Shown: positions 8,693 through 17,611, counted from the stretch's first letter. The stretch is DNA of 64,000 nucleotides from Lysobacter_I brunescens (GCF_042677005.1 NZ_JBHTIF010000001.1:806001-870000); one strand, 5' to 3'. A program made the numbers and translations. Notes: generated from the letters alone by a model not told the origin.

Positions 8693-9592
8693 TCAGCCCT
8701 TCATCCACAGCGCCACCGCGAGGCCGATGAAGACCACCATGCCGACCCAGTGGTTGCCGAGGAAAGCACGGAAACAAGCGGCACGTTCGCGGTGGCGGGC
8801 GATGACGAACTGGTGCGCGACCAGCACCAGCGCAACGCCGAGTCCCGCCCAGTAGGCGATGCCGAGATCGGCCTGGTGGCCGACGAAGCCCATGCCGAGG
8901 AAGAACAGGGCGTAGAGCACGCCGAGCGCGACGAAGTCCATGTCGCCGAACAGGATCGCCGTGGATTTCGAGCCCGCGCGCAAGTCGTCCTCGCGGTCGA
9001 CCATCGCGTACCAGGTGTCGTAGCCGGTGGTCCAGCAGATGTTGGCGACGTACAGCATCCACGCGATCGGCGGGACCTCGCCGCGAATCGCCGCGAACGC
9101 CATCGGGATGCCCCAGCCGAAGGCCAGACCAAGATAGACCTGCGGCAGGTACGTGTAGCGCTTGAGGTAGGGATAGCTGGCGGCGAGCAGCACGCCGACC
9201 ACGCTCATCAGCACGGTCAGCCGGTTCATCGTCAGCACCAGTGCGAACGCGACGAGCATCAGCACCGCGAACACCGCCAGCGCCTCGCGGCCGCGCACCG
9301 CGCCGGTGGCGAGCGGTCGGCCCTTGGTGCGTTCGACCTGCGGGTCGAGCCAGCGGTCGGCGTAGTCGTTGATCACGCAACCGGCCGAGCGCGTCAACCA
9401 CACGCCGAGCGAGAACACCAGCAGCGTCCACCATGGCGGCACGCCATCGGCCGCGAGCCACAAGCCCCACCACGTCGGCCACAGCAGCAGCAGCCAGCCG
9501 ATCGGCCGGTCGCCGCGCACCAGCGCCCAGTAGAGGCGGGCACGCGCGCGCCAGTCGGGACTTTCCACGGGAATTTCGGGGGTTTCGCTCAT
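8693..9592 (-). CDS. ubiA: 4-hydroxybenzoate octaprenyltransferase
   Basis: Integral-membrane prenyltransferase that joins the polyprenyl tail to 4-hydroxybenzoate in ubiquinone synthesis. Both metal-binding Asp motifs of the UbiA family are visible: NDYADRWLD (NDxxDxxxD) in the first half and DREDDLRAGSKSTA later. About eight or nine hydrophobic helices are spread over 299 residues. The ATG at 9592 gives the usual N-terminus, followed by RARLYWALVRGDRPIGW. It converges on eda with a four-base gap and is divergent from tRNA-Arg upstream. Confidence 0.94.
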   Translation of the reverse strand: MSETPEIPVESPDWRARARLYWALVRGDRPIGWLLLLWPTWWGLWLAADGVPPWWTLLVFSLGVWLTRSAGCVINDYADRWLDPQVERTKGRPLATGAVRGREALAVFAVLMLVAFALVLTMNRLTVLMSVVGVLLAASYPYLKRYTYLPQVYLGLAFGWGIPMAFAAIRGEVPPIAWMLYVANICWTTGYDTWYAMVDREDDLRAGSKSTAILFGDMDFVALGVLYALFFLGMGFVGHQADLGIAYWAGLGVALVLVAHQFVIARHRERAACFRAFLGNHWVGMVVFIGLAVALWMKG

Positions 9593-9657
9593 CGGAAGGG
9601 CACTGCGGACGGGGGAGGCTCGCGTCGATCGCCCGAATCGGGGACAATGGGCGTCAC

Positions 9658-9734
9658 GCGCCTGTAGCTCAGCCGGATAGAGTAGCGGCTTCCGAAGCCG
9701 TTGGTCGGGGGTTCGAATCCCTCCAGGCGCGCCA
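9658..9734 (+). tRNA. tRNA-Arg (anticodon CCG)
   Basis: A complete 77-nt cloverleaf can be folded by hand. The acceptor stem GCGCCTG (9658-9664) pairs with CAGGCGC (9724-9730), followed by G and an encoded CCA at 9732-9734. The D arm begins GCTC AGCC, the anticodon loop is TTCCGAA with CCG in the middle, and the T arm carries GGTTCGAATCC. The CCG anticodon reads CGG arginine codons, which are common in this GC-rich genome. A GACAAT hexamer at 9643-9648 may be its -10 element. Confidence 0.97.
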
Positions 9735-9813
9735 TCTTCCTTCGGACAATCCTCCAGTCGGGATTTCCGGCCATCGCGTCCCGCGATGGCGCCACACACC
9801 CGGCAAACCTGCG

Positions 9814-10347
9814 TCACTCCCGGCCGGTCATGCTCTCGAACACGCCGTCGCGCCTCACCCAAGCGTGGTGCAGGGCGCCGGCGATGTGTGCAAGCACCAG
9901 CGCGAAGAAGGCGTAACCGAGAATGCCGTGCGCGCTGCGCAATACGGTGTAGAGCGCGGGATCCTGCGGCGCGAGCGGCGGCAACGTGAAGCCGAAGGGC
10001 AGCGCGACGAGATAGCCGCCGGCCGAGGACATCGCCCAGCCCAGCAGCGGCATCGCGCACATCAGCGCATACAGCGCCACGTGCGAAGCGCCGGCGATGC
10101 GGGCCTGCAGCGTGGGCAGCGAGGCAGGCAGCGGCGGCGGTGGATTGCGACGACGATGCCGCAGGCGGATCAGCGCCAGCAGCAGGATCAGCAGACCCAG
10201 TGGACGGTGGAGGTCGATGAGCCAGGGCCGCAGTTCGAGCGATGCGACCATGGCCACGCCGATGAACAGCATCGCCAGGATCATCGCCGCCATCGACCAG
10301 TGCAACCAGCGGGCGGTGCGGGTGAAGTGCGTACGCGGTTCGCTCAC
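9814..10347 (-). CDS. Cytochrome b561 family membrane protein
   Basis: A 177-residue protein with four predicted membrane helices and histidines near their ends (for example ARWLHWSMA at the N-terminus, DLHRPLG, GASHVALYA and SAHGILGYAFF), as expected for a di-heme b561. Such proteins pass electrons from the quinone pool to a periplasmic partner. The start is a GTG that overlaps the stop of the catalase-like gene (GTGA, 10344-10347). The pairing of b561 with a catalase-like peroxidase is recurrent and suggests that it reduces its neighbour. It is the last gene of the three-gene operon. Confidence 0.88.
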   Translation of the reverse strand: MSEPRTHFTRTARWLHWSMAAMILAMLFIGVAMVASLELRPWLIDLHRPLGLLILLLALIRLRHRRRNPPPPLPASLPTLQARIAGASHVALYALMCAMPLLGWAMSSAGGYLVALPFGFTLPPLAPQDPALYTVLRSAHGILGYAFFALVLAHIAGALHHAWVRRDGVFESMTGRE

Positions 10348-11423
10348 TGGGCGTCTCCCGTTGCCTGGCCGGCGCCGCCGGCGACTTCGCGCTGGCGGCG
10401 GTTGAACGACACCGAGTACGCCGCGGCGCGCGCGGCCAGCACCGGGTCGCGCGAAGGCGCGATGCCGACAGGCAGCACAGTGGGATCGAAGTTGATGTCG
10501 CGGCAGTCGCCGGTGGCCTGGTCGTAGGCGCGCTCCATCACGAAGGTGCCGGCCGCCACGCGCTGACGCGTTCCGGGCCAAGGCTGCGAGGGGTTCTCGA
10601 TCGGGTCGCCGGGTTCGGCCAGGGTCAGCTCCAGTGTCCAGCGCAGCGGGCCCTTGGCCAGTCGCGCTGCGAGTTCGTCGGTGAGGTAGCTGGCCTCGGC
10701 GGCCTGGCGCCGCTCGGGCGGAAGGGGTTCGAACGGCGCCTGCGGCACGAACGACCAGCGCACGTAACGGCGCTCGCCCGACGCGCTGGTGAATTCGAAG
10801 GCATGCACGCCGTTGTAAGCCGTATTGGCGAAGCTGCTCGACCACGGCGCCGAGCTGGCCCAGGCCATGAAGTTCGCGGCTTCCGGATGACGGGCGAGGA
10901 AGGCCTGCATCTTCGCCGGATCGGGCTTGCCGGTAGCCGGATCCGGCCGTGAAGCCAGGATCTGCTCGGCGAAGGCCTGCGGCGTGGACACCGCGAAGAA
11001 CGGGAAGCTGTTCATCGCCAGCCGCCACTGCTGGCCGTCGTCGGTATCGAACTGCAGCGCGAGGCTGCGCACACGCGCCTGCGCCTCGGCGCCGAGCGGG
11101 TCGGCGCCGCCGATCGACAGGCGGCCGATAGCCGGCGTACGTGGCTGCGAGAACACCCGCGCCTGCGACAGCGACGCCGCCTCGGCCGAGGGCTCGAAGT
11201 AACCCGCCACGCACACACCGCGCGCATGCGCGCGCCGGAAGCCTGTGAAGGGCTTGCCGTTTTCGATGGTGTCGACGAGGCGCGGCGCGGTGAGCCGCGC
11301 CGGGGTCAGCCAACCCGCCGTCCAGGCGAAGGCAGCGGCCAGGCCGCCCACCACGACAGCGATACCGGCGAAGGGAAGCACGGGCCGCCAACGCAGCGGA
11401 AAACGGAAACGGGGCGAGGTCAC
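10344..11423 (-). CDS. Catalase-related heme peroxidase, membrane-anchored or exported (SrpA-like)
   Basis: A 359-residue short catalase-fold protein, compared with about 480 or more in true catalases. An N-terminal hydrophobic segment (about residues 17-37) should anchor or export it. RRAHARGVCVAGYFEPS carries the conserved distal His region of catalases, and SASGERRYVRWSFVP matches the conserved strand following it. Minimal catalases of this type act mainly as peroxidases on organic or hydrogen peroxide. The start is a GTG overlapping the ankyrin gene stop (11420-11423), and the gene overlaps cytochrome b561 at its end, so all three are tightly coupled. A LysR regulator is divergent upstream. 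Confidence 0.85.
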   Translation of the reverse strand: MTSPRFRFPLRWRPVLPFAGIAVVVGGLAAAFAWTAGWLTPARLTAPRLVDTIENGKPFTGFRRAHARGVCVAGYFEPSAEAASLSQARVFSQPRTPAIGRLSIGGADPLGAEAQARVRSLALQFDTDDGQQWRLAMNSFPFFAVSTPQAFAEQILASRPDPATGKPDPAKMQAFLARHPEAANFMAWASSAPWSSSFANTAYNGVHAFEFTSASGERRYVRWSFVPQAPFEPLPPERRQAAEASYLTDELAARLAKGPLRWTLELTLAEPGDPIENPSQPWPGTRQRVAAGTFVMERAYDQATGDCRDINFDPTVLPVGIAPSRDPVLAARAAAYSVSFNRRQREVAGGAGQATGDAQ

Positions 11424-12079
11424 GGCGTTCTACCTCCGATGATGGCCGTCTGCAGCAGGGCTTCGATGGCAAGGTGCCCGAGGCGTCGGGCATGTTCGAG
11501 CGGCGTCACGCCCTCGTTGTCCGCCAGCGCTGGATCGGCACCGGCGTCCAGCAGCAAGCGCACGATGGCCTGGTGACGCTCGCCGCCATCGCCGAGGATC
11601 ACCGCTTCGAGCAGCGCCGTCCAGCCGAGGCGGTTCACGTGATCGACATCGACGCCGGCCTCGATGAGCCGGCGCACCGTCTCGACGTGGCCGCGCTCCG
11701 CCGCCGGGATCAGCGCGGTCCCGCCGTAGCGGTTGGTGCTGCGCAGGTCCGCACCGTGGGCGAGCAGCAGTTCGAGGATCTCCAGATGCCCGCGCGCGCC
11801 TGCGTAGAGATAGGGACTGTCCCCGATCGCATCCTTCGCGTTCACGTCCGCGCCCGCCGCGACCAGCAGCCGCGCCGATGCGATGCGGTTGGCGTGGGTG
11901 GCCGCGAGCAGGGCCGTCCTGCCTCGCGGATCGCGATGGCCGATGTCGGCACCGTCCCGCAGCAGGCGCTCGACCGTGTGCGCATGGCCGGACTCCGCCG
12001 CCTCGACCAGGAGCGCATGCTTCGAAACGCTGTCGGCCTGCGATCGTCGTGGAATGGAAGCGTCGATCGTCTGTTCCAT
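11420..12079 (-). CDS. Ankyrin-repeat protein
   Basis: A 219-residue protein made almost wholly of about five to six ankyrin repeats, with recurring phrases such as GADIGHRDPRGRTALLAA, GADVNAKDAIGDSPYLYA and GADPALADNEGVTPLEHA. No signal peptide or membrane segment is seen, so it should be cytoplasmic. Ankyrin genes beside catalase genes are known (ankB-katB in Pseudomonas, ank-kat in Xanthomonas) and are thought to support peroxide resistance. Here it is the first gene of the operon and overlaps the catalase-like gene by four bases. ATG at 12079 is preceded by a purine-rich GGAGAAGG stretch. Confidence 0.88.
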   Translation of the reverse strand: MEQTIDASIPRRSQADSVSKHALLVEAAESGHAHTVERLLRDGADIGHRDPRGRTALLAATHANRIASARLLVAAGADVNAKDAIGDSPYLYAGARGHLEILELLLAHGADLRSTNRYGGTALIPAAERGHVETVRRLIEAGVDVDHVNRLGWTALLEAVILGDGGERHQAIVRLLLDAGADPALADNEGVTPLEHARRLGHLAIEALLQTAIIGGRTP

Positions 12080-12165
12080 GCTGCCTTCTCCAGAATGGAT
12101 GGATGGGCCGCCGGGAAACCGGCGGACGACCCGCGCAGACTAGGGAGCGCGATTGCCAGTGTAAA

Positions 12166-12180
12166 ATTAAATCATTGAAT
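12166..12180. promoter_or_regulatory. Candidate LysR-type binding box
   Basis: ATT-N9-AAT (T-N11-A with ATT/AAT arms) lies in the only AT-rich part of the divergent region between the ankyrin operon and the LysR gene. LysR regulators typically bind such a box between themselves and their target. CCAGTG is also repeated on either side (near 12155 and 12184). Confidence 0.45.
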
Positions 12181-12188
12181 CATTCCCA

Positions 12189-13067
12189 GTGGCTTCGCGA
12201 ATGACCCTGCACGACCCGACCCTGCTGCGTGCCTTCGTCGCTGTCGTCGAGCACGGTGGCTTCACCCGCGCCGCGCGCGCCCTGCACCTGACGCAATCCA
12301 CGGTCAGCCAGCAGGTGCGACGCCTCGAACAGGCGGCCGGGCACCTGCTGCTCGATCGCAGCGGTCCGCACCCGTTGACGACGGAAGCGGGCGAACGCCT
12401 GCTGGGCTATGCGCGCCGGCTGCTGGCGCTGGGAGAGGAAGCGCGTGCAGCGATGGGCAGGGTCGCGCAGCAGGAGGTGATCCGCCTCGGCGTGCCCGAA
12501 GACCTCGGCGGCCGGGCGCTGACGCCCGTGCTGTCGACCTTCGCGCGACGGATGGGCGCTGCAGTGAAGCTCGAAGTCACCAGCGGCATGAGCCATGACC
12601 TCGTGGCCGGCTATGCACGCGGCGACTTCGAACTCGTCCTCGCCAAGCAGCGACGGCCCGACGGCGTGCATGCATGGCCGGAGACGCTCGCCTGGGTGGA
12701 CAGCAGGCGACATCCCTGCCTAGGTCGCGAGCCCTTGCCGGTCGCGGTGTTCCCGGAGGGCGGCCTGTATCGCGAAGAGATCTTCGCCTGGCTCGATGCG
12801 CACCAGAAGAACTGGCACGTGGCCTACAGCAGCCCGAATCTCGCCAACCTGCAGGCGGCTGTCGCCGACGGCCTCGGCCTGAGCCTGCTGCCGCGACGGG
12901 CCGTATCGGAGGCTTCGCACCGGGTGCTCGGTCGTCGCGACGGTTTCCCCGAAACGCCGTGCCTGTTCCTGACCATGCACTACCCTGCCGGCGCATCGGC
13001 CGCGGCGCTCGAACTCGCGACCTGCCTGGCGCGACGATGCGGAGAGCTGGCCGCGCGCGCGAAGTGA
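12189..13067 (+). CDS. LysR-family transcriptional regulator
   Basis: A 292-residue LysR protein. The N-terminal winged helix-turn-helix is clear (LLRAFVAVVEHGGFTRAARA, then LTQSTVSQQVRRLE), followed by a periplasmic-binding-protein-like effector domain. It resembles the subgroup whose members control peroxide or secondary-metabolite genes, but no effector can be inferred. It is divergent from the ankyrin/catalase-like/b561 operon and probably regulates it. The start could be the GTG at 12189 or the ATG at 12201 (MTLHDPTLL); neither has a clear ribosome-binding site, and the upstream AT-rich region is short. Confidence 0.87.
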   Translation: MASRMTLHDPTLLRAFVAVVEHGGFTRAARALHLTQSTVSQQVRRLEQAAGHLLLDRSGPHPLTTEAGERLLGYARRLLALGEEARAAMGRVAQQEVIRLGVPEDLGGRALTPVLSTFARRMGAAVKLEVTSGMSHDLVAGYARGDFELVLAKQRRPDGVHAWPETLAWVDSRRHPCLGREPLPVAVFPEGGLYREEIFAWLDAHQKNWHVAYSSPNLANLQAAVADGLGLSLLPRRAVSEASHRVLGRRDGFPETPCLFLTMHYPAGASAAALELATCLARRCGELAARAK

Positions 13068-13470
13068 TCGCAGCGGCCATGCAGCGGTGATCGCAGCGGT
13101 TCGACAAACGATCGTCATCCGCATCGCGAGCGCATCTTCGATCGCCGGATGCGCATCGCCATGCAGCGAAACGCATCGGCACAGGCATCCATCATTGATC
13201 GATCATCGCTCGATGCGCATATCGATTGACACAGAATATTGCGCTGCATGCATCTCACCTGATCAGGGGATGACACCCGTCATCGCGCGGGCGTAGGCTG
13301 CAGACGCGGGTTGCAGGAAAGGAAGCATGGACAACGCTTCATTCGTCATCGCGATGTCCCGGCATGACGCGACCCGCTCAACGGACTGACCTGATGGACC
13401 GATCGGAAGGACCGATCGAGAGGACTGCTCAGTCCGCATCGTCACTCACACCATGGACAAGGAACGTACG
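13068..13470. other. Intergenic leader of the subtilase gene, no gene seen
   Basis: About 400 bases without a convincing coding gene. The sequence contains repeated ATCGATC-like words, a possible promoter (13226-13254) and a short inverted repeat GATGAC-N4-GTCATC near 13268-13283 downstream of it. The stretch nearest the subtilase has GATCGGAAGGACCGATC, another small palindrome. Both could be operator sites. Confidence 0.4.
13226..13254 (+). promoter_or_regulatory. Possible promoter of the subtilase gene
   Basis: A consensus -35 TTGACA (13226-13231) is followed after 17 nt by TGCATC (13249-13254), a poor -10. The region is AT-rich relative to its surroundings. The weak -10 suggests either an activator-dependent promoter or a chance match. 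Confidence 0.35.
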
Positions 13471-15519
13471 ATGAAACTTCGGATGCATCATCTCGCCTTC
13501 GCCGTCGGCGCTTCGCTGCTATGCGCCGCCGCGCCCGCCTTCGCAGGCCAGTTCCGCACCACCGCGAAGCCGATCAAGGGCCAGTACATCGTGGTACTCA
13601 AGCCGCAGGCTGCGAGCCTCGTCGGCGAATCCAGCCGCATCAGCCGCGTGCCGGTGGCTGCGAGGTCGATCGCCCTGCAGCATCGCGCCAGCCTGATCCG
13701 CACCTACGACCGCGTGCTGCGCGGCTTCGTGGTCCGGGCCGACGACAAGGCGCTCGCCAGGCTGCTCGCGGATCCACGCGTGGATTACGTGGAACAGGAC
13801 GGCATCGCCATGCCAGGCACCATCCAGACCGGTGCGACCTGGGGCCTGGATCGCGTCGATCGCCGCCTGCTGCCGCTCGACACCTGGTACACCTACGACA
13901 CCACCGGTGCCGGCGTGCACGCCTACGTGATCGACACCGGTCTGAACGTCACCCACAACGAGTTCACCGGTCGCGTCGGCCTCGGCGCCGATTTCATCGG
14001 TGGCGGCGTGAACGACTGCAACGGCCACGGCACGCATGTCGCCGGCACCATCGGCGGCACGACCTACGGCATCGCCAAGGCCGTCACGATCCATCCGGTC
14101 CGCGTCTTCGGCTGCAGCGGCGGTTCGCCGTGGTCGACGATCATCGCTGGCATGAACTGGGTCGCCGCGAACCACGTCGCTCCCGCTGTGGTGAACATGA
14201 GCCTGGGTGGCGGCGGCAATGCCTCCGCCGATGCTGCAGCCCTGAACCTGCAGACCACCCATGGCCTCACCGTCGTGGTCGCGGCAGGCAACAGCAACGC
14301 CGATGCCTGCGGCTTCTCTCCGGCGCGCGCGCCGGCGCTGATCACGGTCGGGGCCACGGACGCCACGGACGCACGCTCGATCTGGACATCCGGACAAGCC
14401 TCGAACTGGGGCAGCTGCCTCGACTGGTTCGCACCCGGCACCAACATCACTTCCGCATGGATCGGCAGCAACACGGCCATCAACACGATCAACGGCACGT
14501 CGATGGCCGCGCCGCACGTGGCAGGCGTGGCCGCGCGCTACCTGCAGACGTATCCGACCGCGACGCCCGCAGCGGTGCGTGCCGCGATCCACTGGGCCAA
14601 CAACATCTTCGGCGTGACGCCGTCCTGGCCCGGCGTCGCCAACCGCGGCACCGGCTCGCCGAACGAGCTGCTGCATTACGGGTCGCTCAACGACGGCTAC
14701 AACGACGGCGATCCCCACATCAGGACCGTCAACGGCCTTTACTACGACTTCCAGACCGGCGGCGAATTCGTCGCGCTGCGCGGCCAGGGCATGGAGTTCC
14801 AGACCCGGCAGCGTCCGGTGGACAGCCTGCCCTGGGTCAGCGTCAACACCGCCGTCGCCGCGCGCGTCGGCAAGCATCGCGTGACCTGGCAGCCCGGGAC
14901 CGGCTTCACGCCCGATCCGTCGGGCCTGCAGCTGCGCATCGACGGCGCGGTCACCTCGCTGCCTGCAGGGGGCATCGCGCTGGACGGCGGCAAGGTCTCG
15001 CCGCAGGGCAGCACCGGCATCGTCATCGATTTCCCGGACGGCACGAAGATGACCGCCAACGCGCATTTCTGGTCTTACGGGAACGTCTGGTACCTCAACG
15101 TCCGCGCCTACAACACGCAGGCGACCGACGGCATCATGGGCGTGCTCAAGCCCGGCGAATGGTCGAGCGCTGGCTTCTCCGACAAGTGGCGCGTCAGCAA
15201 GCGCATCGGCACGCGCAGCCTGACCACCGCGCGGACGACCACGCGGGCGATCGCACAGGAAGAGGGGGTCAATGAAAGCCTGTTCGACTACGACCAGGAC
15301 CTGGGACCGGAGAAGTTCGTCAGCGAGCCCTATCCGACCGACAGGATCCCGCCGATGGATCCGCGGAACGTGGAGCTGGCGAAGCAGGTCTGCGCACGGG
15401 TCAAGGACGAGAAGCTGCAGCGGGACTGCCTGTTCGACGTCGGCACCACCGGCGACCCGGTGTTCGCCGAGGGCGCGGCCGGCGAGGCGACCCTGAAGCG
15501 CGCGATCAAGTCGCGCTGA
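13471..15519 (+). CDS. Secreted subtilisin-family (S8, proteinase K-type) protease with C-terminal von Willebrand D-like domain
   Basis: A 682-residue exported protease. After a signal peptide ending near AFAG comes an inhibitor I9 propeptide (KGQYIVVLKP onward), then the S8 catalytic domain with Asp155 (AYVIDTG), His186 (NGHGTHVAG) and Ser344 (NGTSMAAPHVAG). From about residue 415 the protein changes character: GDPHIRTVNGLYYDFQTGGE is the hallmark start of a von Willebrand factor type D domain, running to about residue 560, followed by a tail with two cysteine pairs. Start ATG 13471 is chosen over 13453 because AAGGA lies seven bases upstream and the signal peptide begins there. Substrates are unknown; a lytic or nutritional role is likely. 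It ends before a strong stem-loop. Confidence 0.9.
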   Translation: MKLRMHHLAFAVGASLLCAAAPAFAGQFRTTAKPIKGQYIVVLKPQAASLVGESSRISRVPVAARSIALQHRASLIRTYDRVLRGFVVRADDKALARLLADPRVDYVEQDGIAMPGTIQTGATWGLDRVDRRLLPLDTWYTYDTTGAGVHAYVIDTGLNVTHNEFTGRVGLGADFIGGGVNDCNGHGTHVAGTIGGTTYGIAKAVTIHPVRVFGCSGGSPWSTIIAGMNWVAANHVAPAVVNMSLGGGGNASADAAALNLQTTHGLTVVVAAGNSNADACGFSPARAPALITVGATDATDARSIWTSGQASNWGSCLDWFAPGTNITSAWIGSNTAINTINGTSMAAPHVAGVAARYLQTYPTATPAAVRAAIHWANNIFGVTPSWPGVANRGTGSPNELLHYGSLNDGYNDGDPHIRTVNGLYYDFQTGGEFVALRGQGMEFQTRQRPVDSLPWVSVNTAVAARVGKHRVTWQPGTGFTPDPSGLQLRIDGAVTSLPAGGIALDGGKVSPQGSTGIVIDFPDGTKMTANAHFWSYGNVWYLNVRAYNTQATDGIMGVLKPGEWSSAGFSDKWRVSKRIGTRSLTTARTTTRAIAQEEGVNESLFDYDQDLGPEKFVSEPYPTDRIPPMDPRNVELAKQVCARVKDEKLQRDCLFDVGTTGDPVFAEGAAGEATLKRAIKSR

Positions 15520-15557
15520 CGATCCGGTGCCGTCGGGGCCTGCCCGGCGGCACCTCT

Positions 15558-15594
15558 CGGCCGGAGGCGGCCGGCGGCTTCGCGCCTCCGGCCG
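15558..15594 (+). terminator. Intrinsic terminator after the subtilase gene
   Basis: A 12-bp perfect GC-rich stem (15558-15569 with 15583-15594) encloses a 13-nt loop and is followed by TCTTCTGCCCTT. It separates the subtilase from htpG. Confidence 0.7.
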
Positions 15595-15603
15595 TCTTCT
15601 GCC

Positions 15604-15632
15604 CTTGAAACCCCGCCATCGGCGCCCAATCT
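15604..15632 (+). promoter_or_regulatory. Heat-shock (sigma32-type) promoter of htpG
   Basis: CTTGAAA (15604-15610), a perfect sigma32 -35 element, is followed after 14 nt by CCCAATCT (15625-15632), which matches 7 of 8 positions of CCCCATNT. Transcription would begin near 15638, 36 nt before the htpG start. This is the expected control for an Hsp90 gene. Confidence 0.75.
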
Positions 15633-15673
15633 CCGCGGTCTGTCCGTTCCACCGACTTTCCAGGAGCTTCCGG

Positions 15674-17593
15674 ATGAGCACCGACGCCACCACCGAGACG
15701 GCCCCGCAGGCCGAGACCCACGCCTTCCAGGCGGATGTCCAGCAGGTCCTCAAGCTGGTCATCCATTCGCTGTATTCGAACAAGGACATCTTCCTGCGCG
15801 AGCTGGTGTCCAACGCCTCCGACGCCTGCGAGAAGCTGCGCTTCGAGGCCCTGGCCCAGCCCGACCTGCTGGCCGACGGCGGCGAGCTCGCGATCGACAT
15901 CGTCGCCGACCGCGACAGCAGGACCCTGAGCCTGCGCGACAACGGCATCGGCATGTCGCGCGATGAGCTGATACGCAACCTCGGCACGGTCGCGCATTCG
16001 GGCACCCGGCGCTTCCTCGAATCCATCGCCGCCGGCGAAAAGGTCGACGCGCAGCTGATCGGCCAGTTCGGCGTCGGCTTCTACTCGGCGTTCATCGTCG
16101 CCGACGAGATCGCGGTGACCAGCCGCCGTGCCGGCAGCGACGAGGCCTGGACCTGGCGCTCGAAGGGCGACGGCCAGTTCAGCATCGAGCCGGCGCCCGC
16201 GGACACGCCGCGCGGCACCACGCTGTACCTGCACGTGCGCGAGGACGCCGAGGATTACCTGCAGGACTGGAAGCTGCGCTCGCTGGTGCGCACCTATTCC
16301 GACCACGTCGGCTTCCCGATCCGCATGCTCAAGCCGGTCGCGAAGACCGAAGACGACACCGAAACCCCGGCGCCCGAACTCGAGACCGTCAACCAGGCCT
16401 CCGCGCTGTGGACGCGCGCGAAGACCGAGCTGTCGGACGACGACTACAAGGCCTTCTACAAGCACCTGTCGCACGACTTCGCCGATCCGCTGGCGTGGAC
16501 GCACAACCGCGTCGAGGGCAACCAGAACTTCACCTCGCTGCTGTATGTGCCGGGGCATGCGCCCTTCGATTTCCAGGCCGGCCGCGACGAGCGCAAGGGC
16601 CTGAAGCTGTACATCAAGCGCATCTTCATCATGGACGCGGCCGAGCAGATGCTGCCGGCCTACCTGCGCTTCGCGCGCGGCGTGGTGGACTCCGACGACC
16701 TGCCGCTCAACGTGAGCCGCGAACTGCTGCAGGAAAGCCGCCAGGTCGAGCGCATCAAGGGCGCGCTGACCAAGCGCGTGCTCGACCTGCTGGAGAAGAT
16801 CGCGCGCGACGAACCCGAGAACTACGTGAAGTTCTGGGAAGCCTTCGGCGCGGTGCTCAAAGAAGGCGTGGTCGAAGACACCGCCAATCGCGAGCGCGTG
16901 CTCAAGCTGCTGCGCTTCGCCACCACGCGCAGCGACAGCGCCGACCAGCGCATCTCGCTGGACGACTACATCGGCCGCATGGCCGGCCTGCAGGAAGACA
17001 TCTACTACCTCACCGCCGACGGCTGGAACGCGGCGCGCCACCACCCGAAGCTGGAAGCGCTGAAGGCACGCGGCATCGAGGTGCTGCTGCTGCACGAGCG
17101 CATCGACGACTGGGTGTCGGGCTATTTCCACGAGTACGCCGGCAAGCGCCTGCGCAACGTGGCCAAGGGCGAGATCGACCTCGACAAGCTCGGCAGCGAG
17201 GAAGACAAGGCGAAGCAGGAAGAGGCCGCGCAGGCCGCCGCACCGCTGGTCGACAAGCTCAAGGCCGCGCTGGGCGAACGCGTGAAGGACGTGCGCGTGT
17301 CGAATCGACTCGTGGACTCCGCCGCCTGCCTGGTGGTCGACGAGTACGACATGTCCCTGCACATGCAGCGCCTGTTCGCCGCCGCCGGCCAGGCCGTGCC
17401 GCCGTCGCAGCCGATCCTGGAGATCAATCCGGGGCACGCGCTGGTGAAGCGCGTCGAAGCGGTGGACGGCAACGATGCCCTGGTCGCCGACTACGCCGCG
17501 CTGATCTTCGAGCAGGCGATGCTCGCCGAAGGCGGCACGCTGGACGATCCGGCCGCGTTCATCGCGCGCATGAACCGGCTGCTGGTGGGCTGA
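15674..17593 (+). CDS. htpG: Chaperone protein HtpG (Hsp90)
   Basis: Bacterial Hsp90, an ATP-dependent dimeric chaperone. The N-terminal GHKL ATPase domain has NASDACEKLRFE, DNGIGMSRDEL and GQFGVGFYSAF; middle and C-terminal dimerisation domains follow, for a typical 639 residues. The ATG at 15674 has AGGAG eight bases upstream and begins MSTDATTET. A strong stem-loop lies just before it and a heat-shock-type promoter between the two, so the gene is probably monocistronic and stress-induced. A 12-bp stem-loop terminator follows the stop. Confidence 0.97.
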   Translation: MSTDATTETAPQAETHAFQADVQQVLKLVIHSLYSNKDIFLRELVSNASDACEKLRFEALAQPDLLADGGELAIDIVADRDSRTLSLRDNGIGMSRDELIRNLGTVAHSGTRRFLESIAAGEKVDAQLIGQFGVGFYSAFIVADEIAVTSRRAGSDEAWTWRSKGDGQFSIEPAPADTPRGTTLYLHVREDAEDYLQDWKLRSLVRTYSDHVGFPIRMLKPVAKTEDDTETPAPELETVNQASALWTRAKTELSDDDYKAFYKHLSHDFADPLAWTHNRVEGNQNFTSLLYVPGHAPFDFQAGRDERKGLKLYIKRIFIMDAAEQMLPAYLRFARGVVDSDDLPLNVSRELLQESRQVERIKGALTKRVLDLLEKIARDEPENYVKFWEAFGAVLKEGVVEDTANRERVLKLLRFATTRSDSADQRISLDDYIGRMAGLQEDIYYLTADGWNAARHHPKLEALKARGIEVLLLHERIDDWVSGYFHEYAGKRLRNVAKGEIDLDKLGSEEDKAKQEEAAQAAAPLVDKLKAALGERVKDVRVSNRLVDSAACLVVDEYDMSLHMQRLFAAAGQAVPPSQPILEINPGHALVKRVEAVDGNDALVADYAALIFEQAMLAEGGTLDDPAAFIARMNRLLVG

Positions 17594-17611
17594 GGCGGCG
17601 ATACGAGCCAG

